Shown: positions 47,451 through 61,176 of the stretch, one piece after another
Layout: each line of letters begins with the position of its first letter
Position numbering within the stretch: position 1 is the first letter of the stretch
Source: Nymphaea colorata
Lineage: Eukaryota > Streptophyta > Magnoliopsida > Nymphaeales > Nymphaeaceae
Reading direction: 5' to 3'
Assembly: GCF_008831285.2 (NCBI RefSeq)
Contig: NC_045143.1
Location: 16,840,464 to 16,904,463 of the forward strand
DNA: 64,000 nt
Translations under genes and position numbers: made by a program
Notes under the pieces: generated by a model
The model's database searches: none
What the model was told of the DNA's origin: nothing
Seen by the model: the letters and a program-made list of their open reading frames with translations, nothing else

Positions 47451-50400
47451 TTGTTTGGGCTCAGGTCTTTGCCTCAGATGGCAGCTCCAGCTTTTAGCTC
47501 ATGGCCAATATTGAGATGCAATCTATAGAATCAAGAAACAAGCTTACCCACATGCCAAAATATGACATATCATGCGGGTCGAGTCAGGCTAAGGCATCCG
47601 TTACTCCCCCATGGAGTAAAAGAATGCTACAGTGCGTAAGTATTATCCATGCTCATGCTGTACAACAATGCCATGTGAATTTGCCTGGTGGCGCCTACCA
47701 CATGCTTGGACCCTACAAGAAAGTCATCCATGATTGACCAAAACAGGGCTGTATCCTCGCCCCCGCCCCCCCCCCCCCCCCCCCCACCCCCGCCCCACCT
47801 TTAGCTGTCACCTCGTGGTATGGCCAGCCCGGTGAGGCCCCCACTACCCTCTCCAGTAGAGTAGAGGAGAAGAAAGCGCCGGGACGCGGTTGGTGGGTAG
47901 TGCAAGAAACAAAAAGTTGGCTGTTCGGCCCCCACCCCCCATCTCTCTCTCTCTCTCACCCCCTTCCCTCTTCCCCTTTCGATTTATGGACTTTTATCCA
48001 TGGTGAATTACAATGAAGCCGCAGAAAATTTAGTTCTCAAGAAAATTGGATTATCCTTTGGACCTCGATCCAAATAGGCGGGCACGTTCTGGATCAAATT
48101 CCAGTAATTGGTTGTGAGTGGAAACTTATATGATCTAATCATCGGACTCAAAAAAAAAAAAAACTAAATTCGTATACCATTCGTACCCGATTAGGTCGTA
48201 TCAGGTCTAAAGACGTCAGTACGCCAGCACACCAATGGCTCTTCAAGTCTGGCAGATGATCAACTCATAAGGAGTGCTAGGCCTCACATGCATCAATGAC
48301 TTCTAACTTGAAAAAGAAGAATCATCTTAAGGGATTGATTATAGCCCTAAATCGGCGTTGAAATATCTTTTTCCTACCAAAACAATAAAACTGCAAAATA
48401 CGTTAGTCCTAATATATAAAACTCTCCTTTTCTCTTGACAGTAATATTCTTGGAGAAATCACGAAATCAGAACTTGATGAACGACACAAAATGCCGATGG
48501 TAACAACTTCCTATATTAAGAGGTTCTTGTACTGTCTTATACAGTTGATACAACAAATAAGGTAGATATAGACAAGTTCCGTGGACCTATGTACGTTGGC
48601 AAACATGTATTCTCCACATCAAATTCCTACATTTTCCTAACAAAAAGTCCTTGTTCATATTCATTCAAATGATACAAAGAGGTGACGGAAACAGCATCTG
48701 AGGACATAGTTACGCTTTAGGAACATAGTTCATCTCTAACGGGTTTCTTTTGGACGCTATTCTGTTTTTATGTGGTAGGGCAGCAAGTCAAGTGAATAGT
48801 ACATCCACAGCAGATGCCCAGGGGGGAAACCTAGTCAACTATAGGTGATTCCTTCTGCATAAAAGAATCCATGCAAAAATAAACGGCTACTTTAGCTACA
48901 TTTAGACGAAACAGCAGAATTGGTAGCAGAAATATCAAATAACAAGAAACAGTAACTAAAGAACCAAATTTTCATCAAATGTTATGCTGAAGTAAATGAC
49001 CAAAGTTAATAAATTTCACCTCACTGCCAGACGGCAATACATGTTTTAACCCAAGTATAAAAGTGCATCATACATGAGTGCTCAGCTTTACAAGGCCTTC
49101 AATGGAATGCCTGTCCGTAAACCTGATTAAACCTAAGAACGTCGTTGAAAATAAAAGACTACAGAAGAAGGGAGACAATTTTCCAAGTTGGCAATAAGAC
49201 ATAGAACCACTGCTACAAAATAACTTTAGATTGCAAGATTCATTTTGGCCCAAATATATGCAAGATATTCAGTATCAGGGAACTGCTCAGCGCACATCAA
49301 AGATGCTTGCATATAAAAGAAAATGTGGCTTGCCAAAAAGGTCAAACACGGAGATACTAAAGAAGTGCCTTCATTAGAAGCAGCATCCAGTTCCACATAC
49401 AGTATGGGACATCTTTTCAGAAGTAAAATACTGAATGCAAGATGAGAAAGAGATGAAATGATTTAGCAGTGTAAAGGCAGACCTATTTCACCAAAATCAA
49501 TAGCTGCATGATTCAACATTTATGATTGATTTCCACTATAGACTGAATTTGCCAATCAAGTAAAAAATAAATAAATAAATAAAGTGTGGGCATCGCACAT
49601 GGGAAAGATGGCAAGGAGAAATAGATGAGTACAAATGACTAAGTTAAAGAGCAGTGACCAAAGCATCAGAATATAACAATGCCAGTCAAACCTTATTAGC
49701 ATATACATTTATCAACAACCAAATGCACAGAAAAAAAATGAAGCTTCAGGTGCAGCAATATCCATGCCAAAAGCTTATCAAGAAATGAACTTCAACTATT
49801 GCGTCACCCAGACAAAATAGGGCCTACATCAGAATGACAGTAAATGAGAAAATCGATCAAAGTAACTTCCATCAGCTATTGAGTAATACGGTTAAATTAA
49901 ATTCTGACTGAATGTCTAGTAGTAGTTTTGTACAAATATTTATTTCCAACTTACAGAGGTGAAGCCACACATGGGTGACTATGTCACATGGATGTGCAGA
50001 GGATCCAATGAGTTGGCAATTCTTATGAAGCTTGAAATGTAGACTATATGAGATGTTGCAACGTGGGAACCAAAAAAGAAGTTGTGGCAAATACCGTCAA
50101 CTATGCAATATCCCCACAATTTCTTCCGGCAGTCATGTAGGCCCTGCCCCACCATTTATCCTATACCCTAGAAAATTAACCATCACACTTTTAAATCATA
50201 GCAAAATGGGAAGGCATTAACATACAATAGGACTAGCATAACTCCAGCTTTGGTGGAGGAGGGGACTCAACGAGATTGTTGTGAAGAAAAAACACACAAT
50301 GAATGTACCATATGCAATGGAGTATAACTCTCCATCCAGTGGAAGAACATAATAGATACAAAGATATATAGACTTATAGTGGGTCTAGATAGCTGACATA

Positions 50401-52163
50401 CATCGCACCTGCCTCCACCTTAAATTTCACCCAGAAAAAGTTCAAAAATAAAATGTACATAATAACTGGGACATCTTAGGCAATTATGTGCCTGAAAAAA
50501 GCTCAGTTTTGAGTACTTGCAGCATTTTCATTAAACATCAATGGCCTTTTTAATCCCAGAACAGTTTGGAACAGGATAAAGGGTCATTCACACCTTTGAC
50601 CTCACAAAAATATAGGATTTTAGAACACATCGACCTGACAAGTCTACAATAAATGGGAGGAGAAAACCGAAGCTACACCAGAGAGCAGAAACAGTGACAG
50701 AAGATGCAGCCCACCAAGGTAATGTTAGAATCTTTACATTTTGCACACACTGTTTGTAGCTTACATTCTACCATTTCCAATTATTTTGTTAGAAATACTT
50801 GATAATCTTACAGATTTTTTATGCTGTACATAGTAATCTTACAGATTTTTATGCTGTACATAATCACCTACAGCTTCAAACATATTAACGTGGGATTAAA
50901 GGCCTTTATGTTTCATAAAATCTTTCTAATTTTTCTTCTTACAATTTTCTTATTTTTCCAACATTACAAGTCAAAATTAATAAGTGACTTGAGTTAATCT
51001 CAAACCTTGCATGGATGATAACTGACAGTCTAACAAACATAATGTCAATAGAAGTTCAGAAATCACTATTCAAGTTCCTGCAATGACCTTAACATATTGT
51101 TTCATGCATTTTGTTAATCATTTTAAAATGCTTCAGAGTGGATAGGAACTACGGTTACGATAATTCTGGTTGTTATACGTAAACAGAAAGAGAATACATC
51201 AACAGAAGTGATAAAAAAAACCTGCCAAAGACTATTGCAGTATGGGAAAGACAATAAAATAAAGGCCATTTCCTGGATGGCTCATTAAAGAGCATCACAA
51301 TGAACATCAAATATGGCTACCAATGCATTAACCAGGAAGACAGAGAAACCGAATGATTTTATTTAACCTAATGTATTAAGAAAAACAGGATACATACACA
51401 ATCAAAACATCCAAAGAGGCTGAGCAGATACCAGCACAAATGCATGAAGACTGAAATTTATATCATCTGATGCATGCACGGTAATAGTGTCTTGGGTGTC
51501 TGTCTAAGCAACCAACAGTAAGACACTAAACCTGTTCTCCACACCAATAGACCATTCAAGGAAATCTCAACCTATTCATGTCACCTTTTGAATAAATTCC
51601 ATAAAGCATCTCTGTTAAAATGGTTCACCTCATAAAAGGCATCAGAAGCAATTGCTGCCACTTCAGCTCAACCAACGGACCTAGCTCATAGTTTTTGATC
51701 TATCAATCAATGATAAATATGATTTAGTATCAAGCACATATAAGCTATAATAAAATTCGAATGTGAATACATTGAAGATTCTGATATAGTTCACAAACAT
51801 TCAAAAAAGACAAGCATGACGATGTATAAAACATTTACAAGTCATCAATTTGTTAGATAATCTGGTAAAAAATTCTAAATTATTAGGCAAACACAGCTAA
51901 AGAAGTACTATTCAAGAGAAAGAATTGGCACCAATAGACAGAAGGCAGTCATTACCAGAAAGCCATGCAGCAAAAGGTCGGAAATGATTGCATCAATGAC
52001 TAGCTCAGGCAATCGACATATATCAACCTTAACTGTCACCAGTAAAGACAGAATACATCAATTTAATAGCTAAAATCATATACGTGCATTGTTCACAACA
52101 TAGAACAGTTTCCAATTATAGATCTACAAAAGTAAATTAGCTCAAAATCTTAGAAAAACAGAT
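47451..52163. other. Intergenic; right part is 3' flank of the SRRM1-like gene
   Basis: No coding exon recognised. A run of 20 C lies at 47766-47785. A ~28-bp duplication (TAATCTTACAGATTTTT..) is at 50803-50831 and 50834-50861. Sequence close to 52163 is the 3' UTR side of the SRRM1-like gene, whose polyadenylation site I cannot place. Confidence 0.45.
47766..47785 (+). repeat. Poly-C run
   Basis: Twenty consecutive C within a longer C-rich stretch (47760-47797). The opposite strand could form a G-quadruplex; such runs are also error-prone in sequencing. Confidence 0.9.
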
Positions 52164-55100
52164 TCAAGGGCTAATAGCCTTTTTTGCCCTCAACGATTCA
52201 AGAGCTTTATTTCGCAGCTCAATCTCAAGCTTTGTTTGCGCTAACTCTGTTTCCTCTGCATCACTTTGATGAGAAATTTCCTGTCCTTCATCACCATCCG
52301 ATATGTCACCATCTTTGTGACTTTTCTCACGAGCATTATCAGATCTGCCCTTCATCTTGATAGCACGTTGCTCTTCTCTTCTTCGGTGCCGCTCTTCACG
52401 CCTTCGTCTTTTCTCCTCTTTCCACATTTTCTTGTCTTCCTTCCTTCTCCTTTGTGCTTCCTTCCTCTCATCATCATGTGAAAGGGCATCACTGTCATCA
52501 TGATTCTTGTGCTTTCTTTCAATCCCTTCCCTCTTTTGTTTTTTGCTGTCTGAACTGTGATGCCTAGAACGCTCATTTTCCTCATCATGTGATTCATATG
52601 TGTCCATCCGACAAGTATTTTCTACATTGCTTATGGATCTTTTCACCACTGCCCTCTTGTAATCATCATCATCAAATTTCTCTGTTCTGTATCCTCTTTC
52701 TGATGTCGTATTTGCACCATTCAATGCTTTTTCAGGGGATAAATCATCCCTAATATGTTGTCTTGAAGATGACCGCCTAACGGGTGCCCGATCCTGGGAG
52801 GCATCTTTCTCTAGCCTGCCAGGCTCATATTCAATGTCTTCAGAGATATGAGATGACAAACGACTCGGCTTATTTGAGTAATCGTCCTGACAAAAACCAT
52901 CATCCCTGGCATCAAAGATAATGTTAGAGAAGAAACAAAAGAAAGGGAAATCATTATCATTATCAGAAAAAATATTACCTCCTTGGGCTGTGACTCCTCT
53001 TCATTGATTTAGACAACTCCAAATGGTCTTCACTTCCAGGAGACGAATTGGCCCCTAAGGAAGCAGGAGAATGCTCCCTGGATTCACTCCTCCGAAGAGA
53101 TTCGCTTCCGTCATGAACCCTATGTGAATGCCGATTTGCTCTCTTTGAAGCATCCCCTCTCTCTTGCCTGGAAATGTGTTTGTGATCAATCACTAGCAAG
53201 GATAAACACAAAACGCATGCACACAAATCACTAATGCTAATGCATATCCATATGCATATGCATACTTTAAATAAATAAGCAAACAAATAGAAATATCAAA
53301 TACCGACTCCTCTAATTTTTTAGTTTTATAATAAAAATAGCAATATTCAACTGACTTATGTGACTGAGATTTCTTTCACCACAGCGTGCAACTATACATT
53401 TCCAGAAATGCCATTTTGTGGTCCTTTCAATCAGTGGAGAACTGCTAAACATAGCAATAAAGTTGTGAAGATAGGAATTCAGCGGACACTTTACCTTCTA
53501 ATTGATTATTGTACTGCTACATGAGTACTATATTTACTTACTACGAAGCAAGCAATTGAACATAAAATCTTGACATTTTGCTTCTAAATAAGTTTGAATG
53601 TGATGTGAACCAAGTTCTTTTCTTTTCTCCATTTTTTTTTTCTGCTGCCAAAAAATTTAGATGCAAAAGGCACTTCGTCTACTACATCGTTTCTAGAAAG
53701 TAAGGCACAGAACCTATAATTGTAAGGTGTGATAAAACAAAAACCTAGAAGTATGGTGTTCAAGTCATCTACAATAGCGAAGAGAGCAGTTCTAGACCAC
53801 CATTCAAGAATTTTGAGATAGATTTTTCACCACTTCAATTTTTAATCCTATTATGTTTTTAAGGTGATTAAAACAGAAGAGAAACACATCTACAATTAGA
53901 TCACATATTTGGTTTCTATGTCTCTGCTAACAAGACCATTTACAATCATAAATTGTGGTTCAAAACCAACAAATACACATAAGAGTAGCAGCAATCAACT
54001 GATCAAAATGGTCAATGTGAAAGCTGCAACTATTAGGGTTGATGGAGTCATTTTGTAAATTTCTAAATCACCTTCAGTAATTTTTGAAAATTTTCCAATA
54101 TGAATACTCTATTATTCATAACAATCAGCAGAAGGTTGCTACCATTGAAGCAAACGGTTTACTGCATACACAGAATACATGTATATCCACATGTTTTCGA
54201 GCATATGCACGTGTTATCAATAAACATGAAAACAAAACATAAAAACGAGTTTATGAGGAAGCTTTTTCTGTTAAACATGACATAATGACATACGTTTATA
54301 ACTTTCATTAATAAAGTAATCTGACTGCTGCTTTAGTACCCAAAAATGTATTTTCTAGAGTTACTATTTCAAAATTTTAACAGACTCGAACAAAATGATG
54401 AACATGTTTCATGCCATTTGCCACCCTATGAGGGCATTTGCAAACCCATGGAACAGCAGAAAAGGAAATCCAATATTCCAGAGAATGTTTAAGAAAGTAG
54501 AATGCTGAAGAAAGGATGCTCCTGTTTAACAGGAGTCCGCAGAAAACAAATGCAGCCCCTTCCAGGGGTCCGCATTTGCCTTCCTCTTCCGGGACTGCCA
54601 GGAAATGGACCTTCCATTCCTAGAGAAATGCGCTCTATGGGATCATGCTTCATGACACGGACAAAGAAGGTCTTCACTTTATAGCAAACAAAAGTTACAT
54701 ACAGAAAAAATGCATGAAAGAGGATTTTGGAAGGGAAGTTTTTCAAAAAGACAAATAAGAAAAAATAACAAATTGTTTTGAAAAACAAATAAGAAAAAAT
54801 AACAAATTGATGCCTATGAAAACTAAAACCTAGAAGTACTAGTTTTGTGTTCACCTATACCTTTCCACATGTGGCCTTCTTGTCCCATGTTGATCTTGCT
54901 TGCTGGAAAAAAAAACATACGGCAAAAACATGTCAGCAGCCAAACAGCAACATCATGAAGCATGAGATTGTTAATAAAACGACATAATAAAAACCGATAG
55001 AAGCATAAGATACTGACCTCTCATCCTCACTCACATCTGCCTTTCGTGCATAAACAGGTGACTTGTACCTACCACGATATGGTTCTTCATGTTGAGGCAT

Positions 55101-58100
55101 CACATCACGTTGTGGTGACCTCAAAGAAGTTGACAGTGGGCGAGCCGATGACTCAGCCTTTCGCCTCCCACCAGAATGTTCTTCACCTTCCAAACAATGG
55201 ACATCTGGGGATCTCCTTCCACGTGGCCTGCACAAGTAAAGAACAAAGTTTGGAAAGTGAAGTGATACAAGCCATATCTGAACAGAGGAATGGTCGGGTG
55301 CATAGGCATTGCTACCTGTGAACTTCATCTTCATCTCGATACCTGTCTGAAGCACGATCACGGTTTCTAGGTTCCTTACTCAAGCTTCTACGAGTATGAC
55401 CTCTGTGTGGAGGACTCTGACTTGGGTATGGACTTCGACTCCTAAGAATGAATGGTTTCAAAGGCGTGTACAACGTTTTGTAAATCAGACACCAACAGAA
55501 ACCAAATAACAGTACCAAGATAATAACCAACAACAAGTGTAAGTTTTGAAGTACTTACCAGCTTCTTTGGTAAGGAGAAACCTTTGCATCACGACTTCTA
55601 TATGAAGGTGCAGGGGATCTTCTATGATATCTTGGGGACCTCCTCCTAGGAGGAGATGGCAATCTATGGCGAGAAGGAGAAGGCGACCTCCGTCTTACAC
55701 GGGGAGACCTCCGTCGCACATAAGAAGGTGATCTTTGTCCTGGTGAGGGAGACCTCCTCCTTACAAAGGATGGAGATCTATGATACTGAGGTGAAAGAGA
55801 TCTACGCCGAATAGGAGTTCGAGACTTCCGTCTAATTGGTGATGGTGACATTCGCCTAGCAGGTAAGGGTGACCTTCGCCTTAAATAAGGAGATCTACGT
55901 CGTGAAGGTGACCAAACATGTCGTGGTGAACGCTTGTAACGGTAAGACCTTACTGGCGAATATGAACGCGTTTCAACTGAAGGAGATCGCCTTCGATGCT
56001 TAGGTGATTTTGATATGCTCCTTGATCTAAGTCTTTCACTGGAACGAGATCTAGAATAAACCAAAAAGTTGAGGACAATATAAGCTCATTTTTGAGAAAA
56101 ACATAATAAAAAGTCAAAATCAGCAATATATAGATTATAGACACGAATGCATGCATTCATGCACTCAAATCACATGCACATATATAATACCCAAACATAC
56201 ACAAAGATTTAAATGTTTCCTTTGCCAAATACCTATAGCTTTGAAATACCATATGCAACCACCTTTAGAAAACCATACACAGATGAGCAAATACATGTTG
56301 ATTTTGGTCCTTCCAAGAGACATTCACAACTATAAAATATGACATAGTACCTCCTTCAAAATACCCTAAATCTAAGTCATATGGGTACCTCAATAAGGTC
56401 CACGTACCTATGTCGTTGTACCCGTACCCAAAGTGGGTACTAGGACACACTTTGGTATTTTTTAGATCAAAACCAATCCAAATTGCTTAATTTTACGTGA
56501 TTTAATTTCTTCCAACTCAGTTTTCATTCTGTTTTTAAAGTTATTGTTCATTAACATGTAATGTTTTTATACATCCTGCCATACCCCCATATTTCTAAAG
56601 GTATCGTGTTGGTACTACCCATACCCATGTGACTTAGCCATGAATTGTGCGCAAAATGGGCTCATGACTATAAGTCAGTGTAGTATAATCAAATGCTTCC
56701 TCAGAACAATCTTTATTGTGACGATCTTACATTCTAACTCAAGCCTAAAATGAAGAAGGAAAAATCATTTTTGACAATTAAGCAAGATGAAATTGGCAGA
56801 TTAATTACAATGCCCATGGGCGGCAAGGCGAAGAAAAACCACCTTGAGGAGCTCCTGGTGTTTGAGAATGATTTGCTCCTTGGCCTGGGGGAAGGTGGAG
56901 AATGTCTACATAAATGTCCTGAAGTTGTAAGTTTGCCAGCCAATACACTCAAAGTCTCATAAGCAATGGATAGAAAGAAAGTTAAAAACTGATACAATAT
57001 ACCTAAGCAGTGAAGGGGAACGATCCTCAACTGGAGACCTTGTAAACCTGGAAGAGAGAAACAACTTGTCTCAAAAATGGTTGTGTAAGTGCTTAGCCTT
57101 TTGCAACAACATGGTAACATCCTGTGTCACCCCTTATAACAACAAGAGCATCACGATGTTTTCCTTAAAACAGTTAGGTGAAAAGTCCATGCCTATGTGC
57201 TAAAGAAAATTATTAGAATGTGTTTTGTTCAGTAAAATAAAACAAGAAAATAACTGATTCTTAAAGTAAGCAAAATATACCTATAAAAAAAAGTGGCACC
57301 TTTTAATTTTTAAAGGTATAACATGAAATATACACCCATATGATATTGTAACATACAATACAAGATATATAGTAGGTTACACCCTCTACAAGATAATTAG
57401 TTAGTCAGTTACAAGATTTAACCTAGTTTCAAAGGTCCAAAATACTGTTTTTCCATCTAGTTACATAGTGTATGTTCAAACATAGTAAGTCATTAAGATT
57501 TGTAACAAAATGTATTTTTTATGTAACAAATAAAAAGGATCATGCAATGAATCTTTAGACTTCATGCTTTTCTTTTTAAGCTTGTATGAACCTCTTAATT
57601 CAGAAAAACTGATGCCTTGGCGGGAATTGCTGAAAGTATATATATATATATATATATAGGACGAATGTGTAAATGATAGGAAACAAAGAAACTGAAACAA
57701 GATAAAATAGGTGGCAGAACAATATTCATCTGAGGATACAAAAGGATAAAGAATCCAAGCAATTAGTAGCAGGAACACAATCTTGGCATTCAAGATCTAT
57801 AAGACTTACATAGAGAAGAAAAGAACAAAAACACGGGAACTTAATCGAGAGTCTAACCTTTCTTTCCCTTGCAATTTATGTCTGCCGACTTCATTATCTT
57901 CAACATGAGTGTTGGAAACATTTGGTAGCAAGTGCTTTGAGCTAGCATCAGAAGCATGATTGATGATTCTTGAGTCATTATTCTCGTCACCCTACAGTAG
58001 TTTGAGGCAAACAAGGATATGAACCCAAAATATTGGAGAAGCTAGCTGAACTGAGAAGAAAGAAAACTAATGTCAAACTCAAATGAATTTCTGATTCAAA

Positions 58101-59496
58101 GGAAAGAAAATGAAGAAAGCTTCAATATGGTTTCCATCATAAACAACCATTAACTCATTACCAGCTTCTTTTTAATCTCCCACTCACTTTCACGATTTTC
58201 CTTTTCCCTCTTTTGCTGAATTTCCCGGCTAATACGATCTGCTTCAGCCTGAAAAGAAAACAAACAACAATTTCACCAAAAAAAAAAAGATGTCTTACAA
58301 TTTATTTATCCATAACCACCTATGACCTAATTATTCGTCTTAATGCTAGTCAGACTGAATCCCATAGCCTATAGTTCATAGAGCTCATAAAAAACTAAAC
58401 AGAAAGTATAATGAAAATGAGACCTTCTTCTTTTTTGCTTCCTCCTCTTTAGCATCTAAAAATTGCTGAGGTACACCACTAATGTTTTTCTGTGCGCTAA
58501 CCAACAAGCTCCACAGCTCCTTCATAAACTTCCCGGTATTCTTCTCCATGAAACCCGTCAACTGGATTTGAATTTGTTTTCCATCCACATCCTTCAGTGA
58601 CAAACCAAAGAATCAGAAACTAAAAATCAAGAACTGAGACGCCCAGTCAGCTGGATTTCTAACACTTATCCACATCCTTTAACAAAATAGAACCCAAAAA
58701 TTAGACACATATGTAGATGGCTGCCTGTTCCAATAATTAATTTCACCAGGAAAAAAAGAAGAAAAGGAGAAAACTTATCTAAGATAGCCACATTATGAAT
58801 AATCAACCAAATTTGCTCAAGCACAGCCACTTAATGAACGACGCTTTGAAGGAAACAACAGATTTAGATGTTTCGAAGACAAAACTAGATCTCGATACAT
58901 AAGGCATGAAAGACAGAGAACGTTGTTGCGTAAGAAACACGGATGGGGTATGCCTACTTACTTTTCCATCGAGAAGCCCAAAGATAAAATTGATGAGAAC
59001 TTCATCTTCGAAGCCAAGAAGCTCGGTAACTCGGTTCGCAATCCACGGCCTGATGACATCCAACTTCACCTTCGTCATGTCGACCTAGAGCCGCATCCCC
59101 CAACAAACCAAAATTGTAATAGAAAATCCGGAGACGGAAATAGAAAGAAACGCACTGCAAGCTGCTAGTCGATGTATTAAATCTACGAAGATGGCAGATA
59201 ATCACTGACCGTATGCTCTAACTCGGGAGCGAATTTCTGCGACTTGAGCAGCTTCGCTTCCTTGTTGGAGAAGCGAGTGTCCTGATCGGCAGACGTACCC
59301 TGAAGGAAATACAGGGGAAAACTCAAGACTATATGAACAAAAACAAACTCCAAAATGCTGATTCTGAAGACGGAAAACTAAGAAAAATACTAGCCAGAGA
59401 GGGATCCCATTTCTAAGAGATACAGTAAACGGTGAAGCCCGTAAATTTCAAGGAAAAAGAAATCCGAGATCATACTCGAAAGAAGCCACCAGACAT
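52164..59496 (-). CDS. SRRM1: SRRM1-like PWI/RS splicing factor (SRm160 family)
   Basis: Thirteen coding exons join in phase: 59496-59476, 59299-59210, 59084-58962, 58591-58424, 58248-58162, 57991-57858, 57047-57003, 56050-55559, 55441-55316, 55227-55018, 54902-54861, 53167-52979, 52905-52164 (822 residues). The protein starts MSGGFFRGTSADQDTRF. A PWI nucleic-acid-binding domain covers about residues 28-130, with Pro-Trp-Ile at 50-52 (VIRPWIANRVTELLGF, FIFGLLDGKDVDG). A Lys/Glu-rich helix follows. Exon 8 encodes a dense RS domain with repeated RRRSPS, and the C-terminal third is acidic/basic mixed with an ARKADVSEDER stretch and a KKMWKEEKRRRREER helix. SRRM1 proteins are nuclear speckle coactivators linking SR proteins, splicing and 3'-end formation. 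Most introns have GTAAGT-like donors; intron 4 uses a weak GTCTCA. A possible extra exon is at 56843-56884. Confidence 0.92.
54751..54809. repeat. Short duplication in SRRM1-like intron 11
   Basis: ACAAATAAGAAAAAATAACA plus AATTG occurs at 54751-54775 and 54785-54809. Confidence 0.9.
56843..56884 (-). CDS. Candidate extra (cassette) exon of the SRRM1-like gene
   Basis: This segment has a pyrimidine-rich acceptor (CACCTTCCCCCAG) and a GTGGTT donor on the minus strand. It is 42 nt long, enters after two codon bases (AG) and leaves with AG, so it fits between exon 7 (ends 57003) and exon 8 (starts 56050) without changing frame. It would add 14 residues, RPRSKSFSNTRSSS, of exactly RS-domain character. 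The donor is weaker than its neighbours, which would suit regulated inclusion. It is unproven without transcripts. Confidence 0.5.
57639..57658. repeat. (TA)n microsatellite in an SRRM1-like intron
   Basis: About ten TA units in the intron between exons 6 and 7. Confidence 0.9.
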
Positions 59497-61176
59497 CGTC
59501 GAGGTTCTGATTACCCGCCTTCTCTACCTGACATACACGGACAGAGAGAGAAGGAGCGAGATACTCAGGGTTTTTCTGGTTCAGAGGAAAACCCTAGGTC
59601 GGAGCAGAAGAAAGAAGCTCGTTCATTCTCTTTTAAAAAGTAACGGCAGAACGGCTCGCATAAGCTATCGGCAGAGTTCGGCATTCTTGGAGCGTGGGCC
59701 GTAACTTGCAAAATTCTTATCTTATCGCGATATAATCGCCAGAAAATGATGAAAAATAATTACATTTGTTTGTACTTTGTGTTTAAGTGGACAGTTAAAC
59801 CTTAGCTCCAAAATACTGGGCCCTCATTCTCATTGCGCCGCCTTTTTTATTTCACAAAACGAAGAATTATTTAATTTTCTCACTTTGTTGCTTCAACTTT
59901 CTCGAATTAGGGTATATAGGGTTGCCTTGTGATTCTTGTTACGAATATTTCAAAATAATTTGGTACAATGGCAGAGCTATTCGTGATCTTATTTCCAAGA
60001 CGATTGACATATACCATACAAATAAATTTGTTGAGCATGTCACTCCAACAAAACCCAAAAAAAAAGTGGTGGTTGGGATCTGTCCTTGTACTTACTACCT
60101 TTTAAAATATTTACTAAGTGGAAATTCGGTAGCATATGTGCAATGTTTTTTTTTTTGAAGTGACATGCTCAACAAATTTATTGCACATACATATGCCGCC
60201 GAAAGCGGTTTCTACTAAGTAAATATTAAAAAAAAGTACCAATGATAAATCCCTACCACCATTTTAATACAGTACCTAAAATCTGAGCAAATTTATTTTG
60301 TAGGACATCTTTTCCTTCTCCATGCATGTCTTTCTTACCTCTCTCTCCCTATATGATTGCATTTGGTGTCACCTTGTCCGTGGCCACCTATGATACTTTC
60401 ATTTTGTTAACTCTCACTCTATCTATTCTTGCATTTGATGACATTTTGTCATCAGTTTTTGTTTACATATTTTCATTTTGTTGGCTCTCTCTCTCTCTCC
60501 AGTCAGGCGGGCGCATGCACGACCGCGCATCTCCCCATTGCCGCTATTTTTATTGGGAGATTGGAAAGAAGCGGGTGGCAGAAGTTGAAAAGTATAGGCA
60601 AAAGTTATTTCGACAAATTTGAGCAACGTTTGTGTTTCTTTTATAAGTAGCTCCTCGATCGATGAGGCCCCGCAAATTTGGTGCAAATTTGGCACTTCAG
60701 TTTGAATCTTTAATGATTTTCCTTTTTAAGGTTATCATTTACGTAACTGGATCAGAGAAATTGTCTATTTTTCTCGATTTATTAAAAGTTCTGCTGGCTT
60801 AGTGGTTGGAAAAGCTTTTTCCTTCAACGCTTGATTTGAAGTTGCTTCGGCGATCCTCCAATTAACTTCAAGCATGGTTAATAAGGTCTACTGATTAGAG
60901 TAGCACAGATGCCCTTATGAAATTGTTAAATTAAGAAATGACTAAACACTAGAAAGTTTTGGAAATGTAAGTCAACTTCCTAAACTCCCCAATCTTTGCA
61001 GCAATGAGTTTTTGAATGTGCAGGCTATCGCTTTCGACTGCAGAATGACAACGTAGATTAAAGTGGCCGAACCGATACCTCACATATCAGCATAAATCCA
61101 AAGCCATGTATATACAGAAAACATTATTATGTGCAGGGCTGACTGCTTTACAAGACATGGAACTACAGAAAATGTC
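59497..61176. other. Spacer between transporter 3' end and SRRM1-like 5' end
   Basis: Both flanking genes are on the minus strand, so this holds the 3' UTR of the transporter (right) and the promoter/5' UTR of the SRRM1-like gene (left). Apart from the inverted repeat near 60.1 kb and a CT tract at about 60486-60499, I see no gene. Confidence 0.5.
60021..60275. repeat. Interleaved inverted repeats (MITE-like)
   Basis: AATAAATTTGTTGAGCATGT plus CACT at 60021-60044 is exactly inverted at 60159-60182. A second, looser pair is interleaved: 60065-60143 (GTGGTGGTTGGGATC ... GTAGCATATGTGCAAT) against 60186-60275. The order on the plus strand is X, Y, X inverted, Y inverted. It may be two overlapping copies of a short foldback element. 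Confidence 0.8.
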
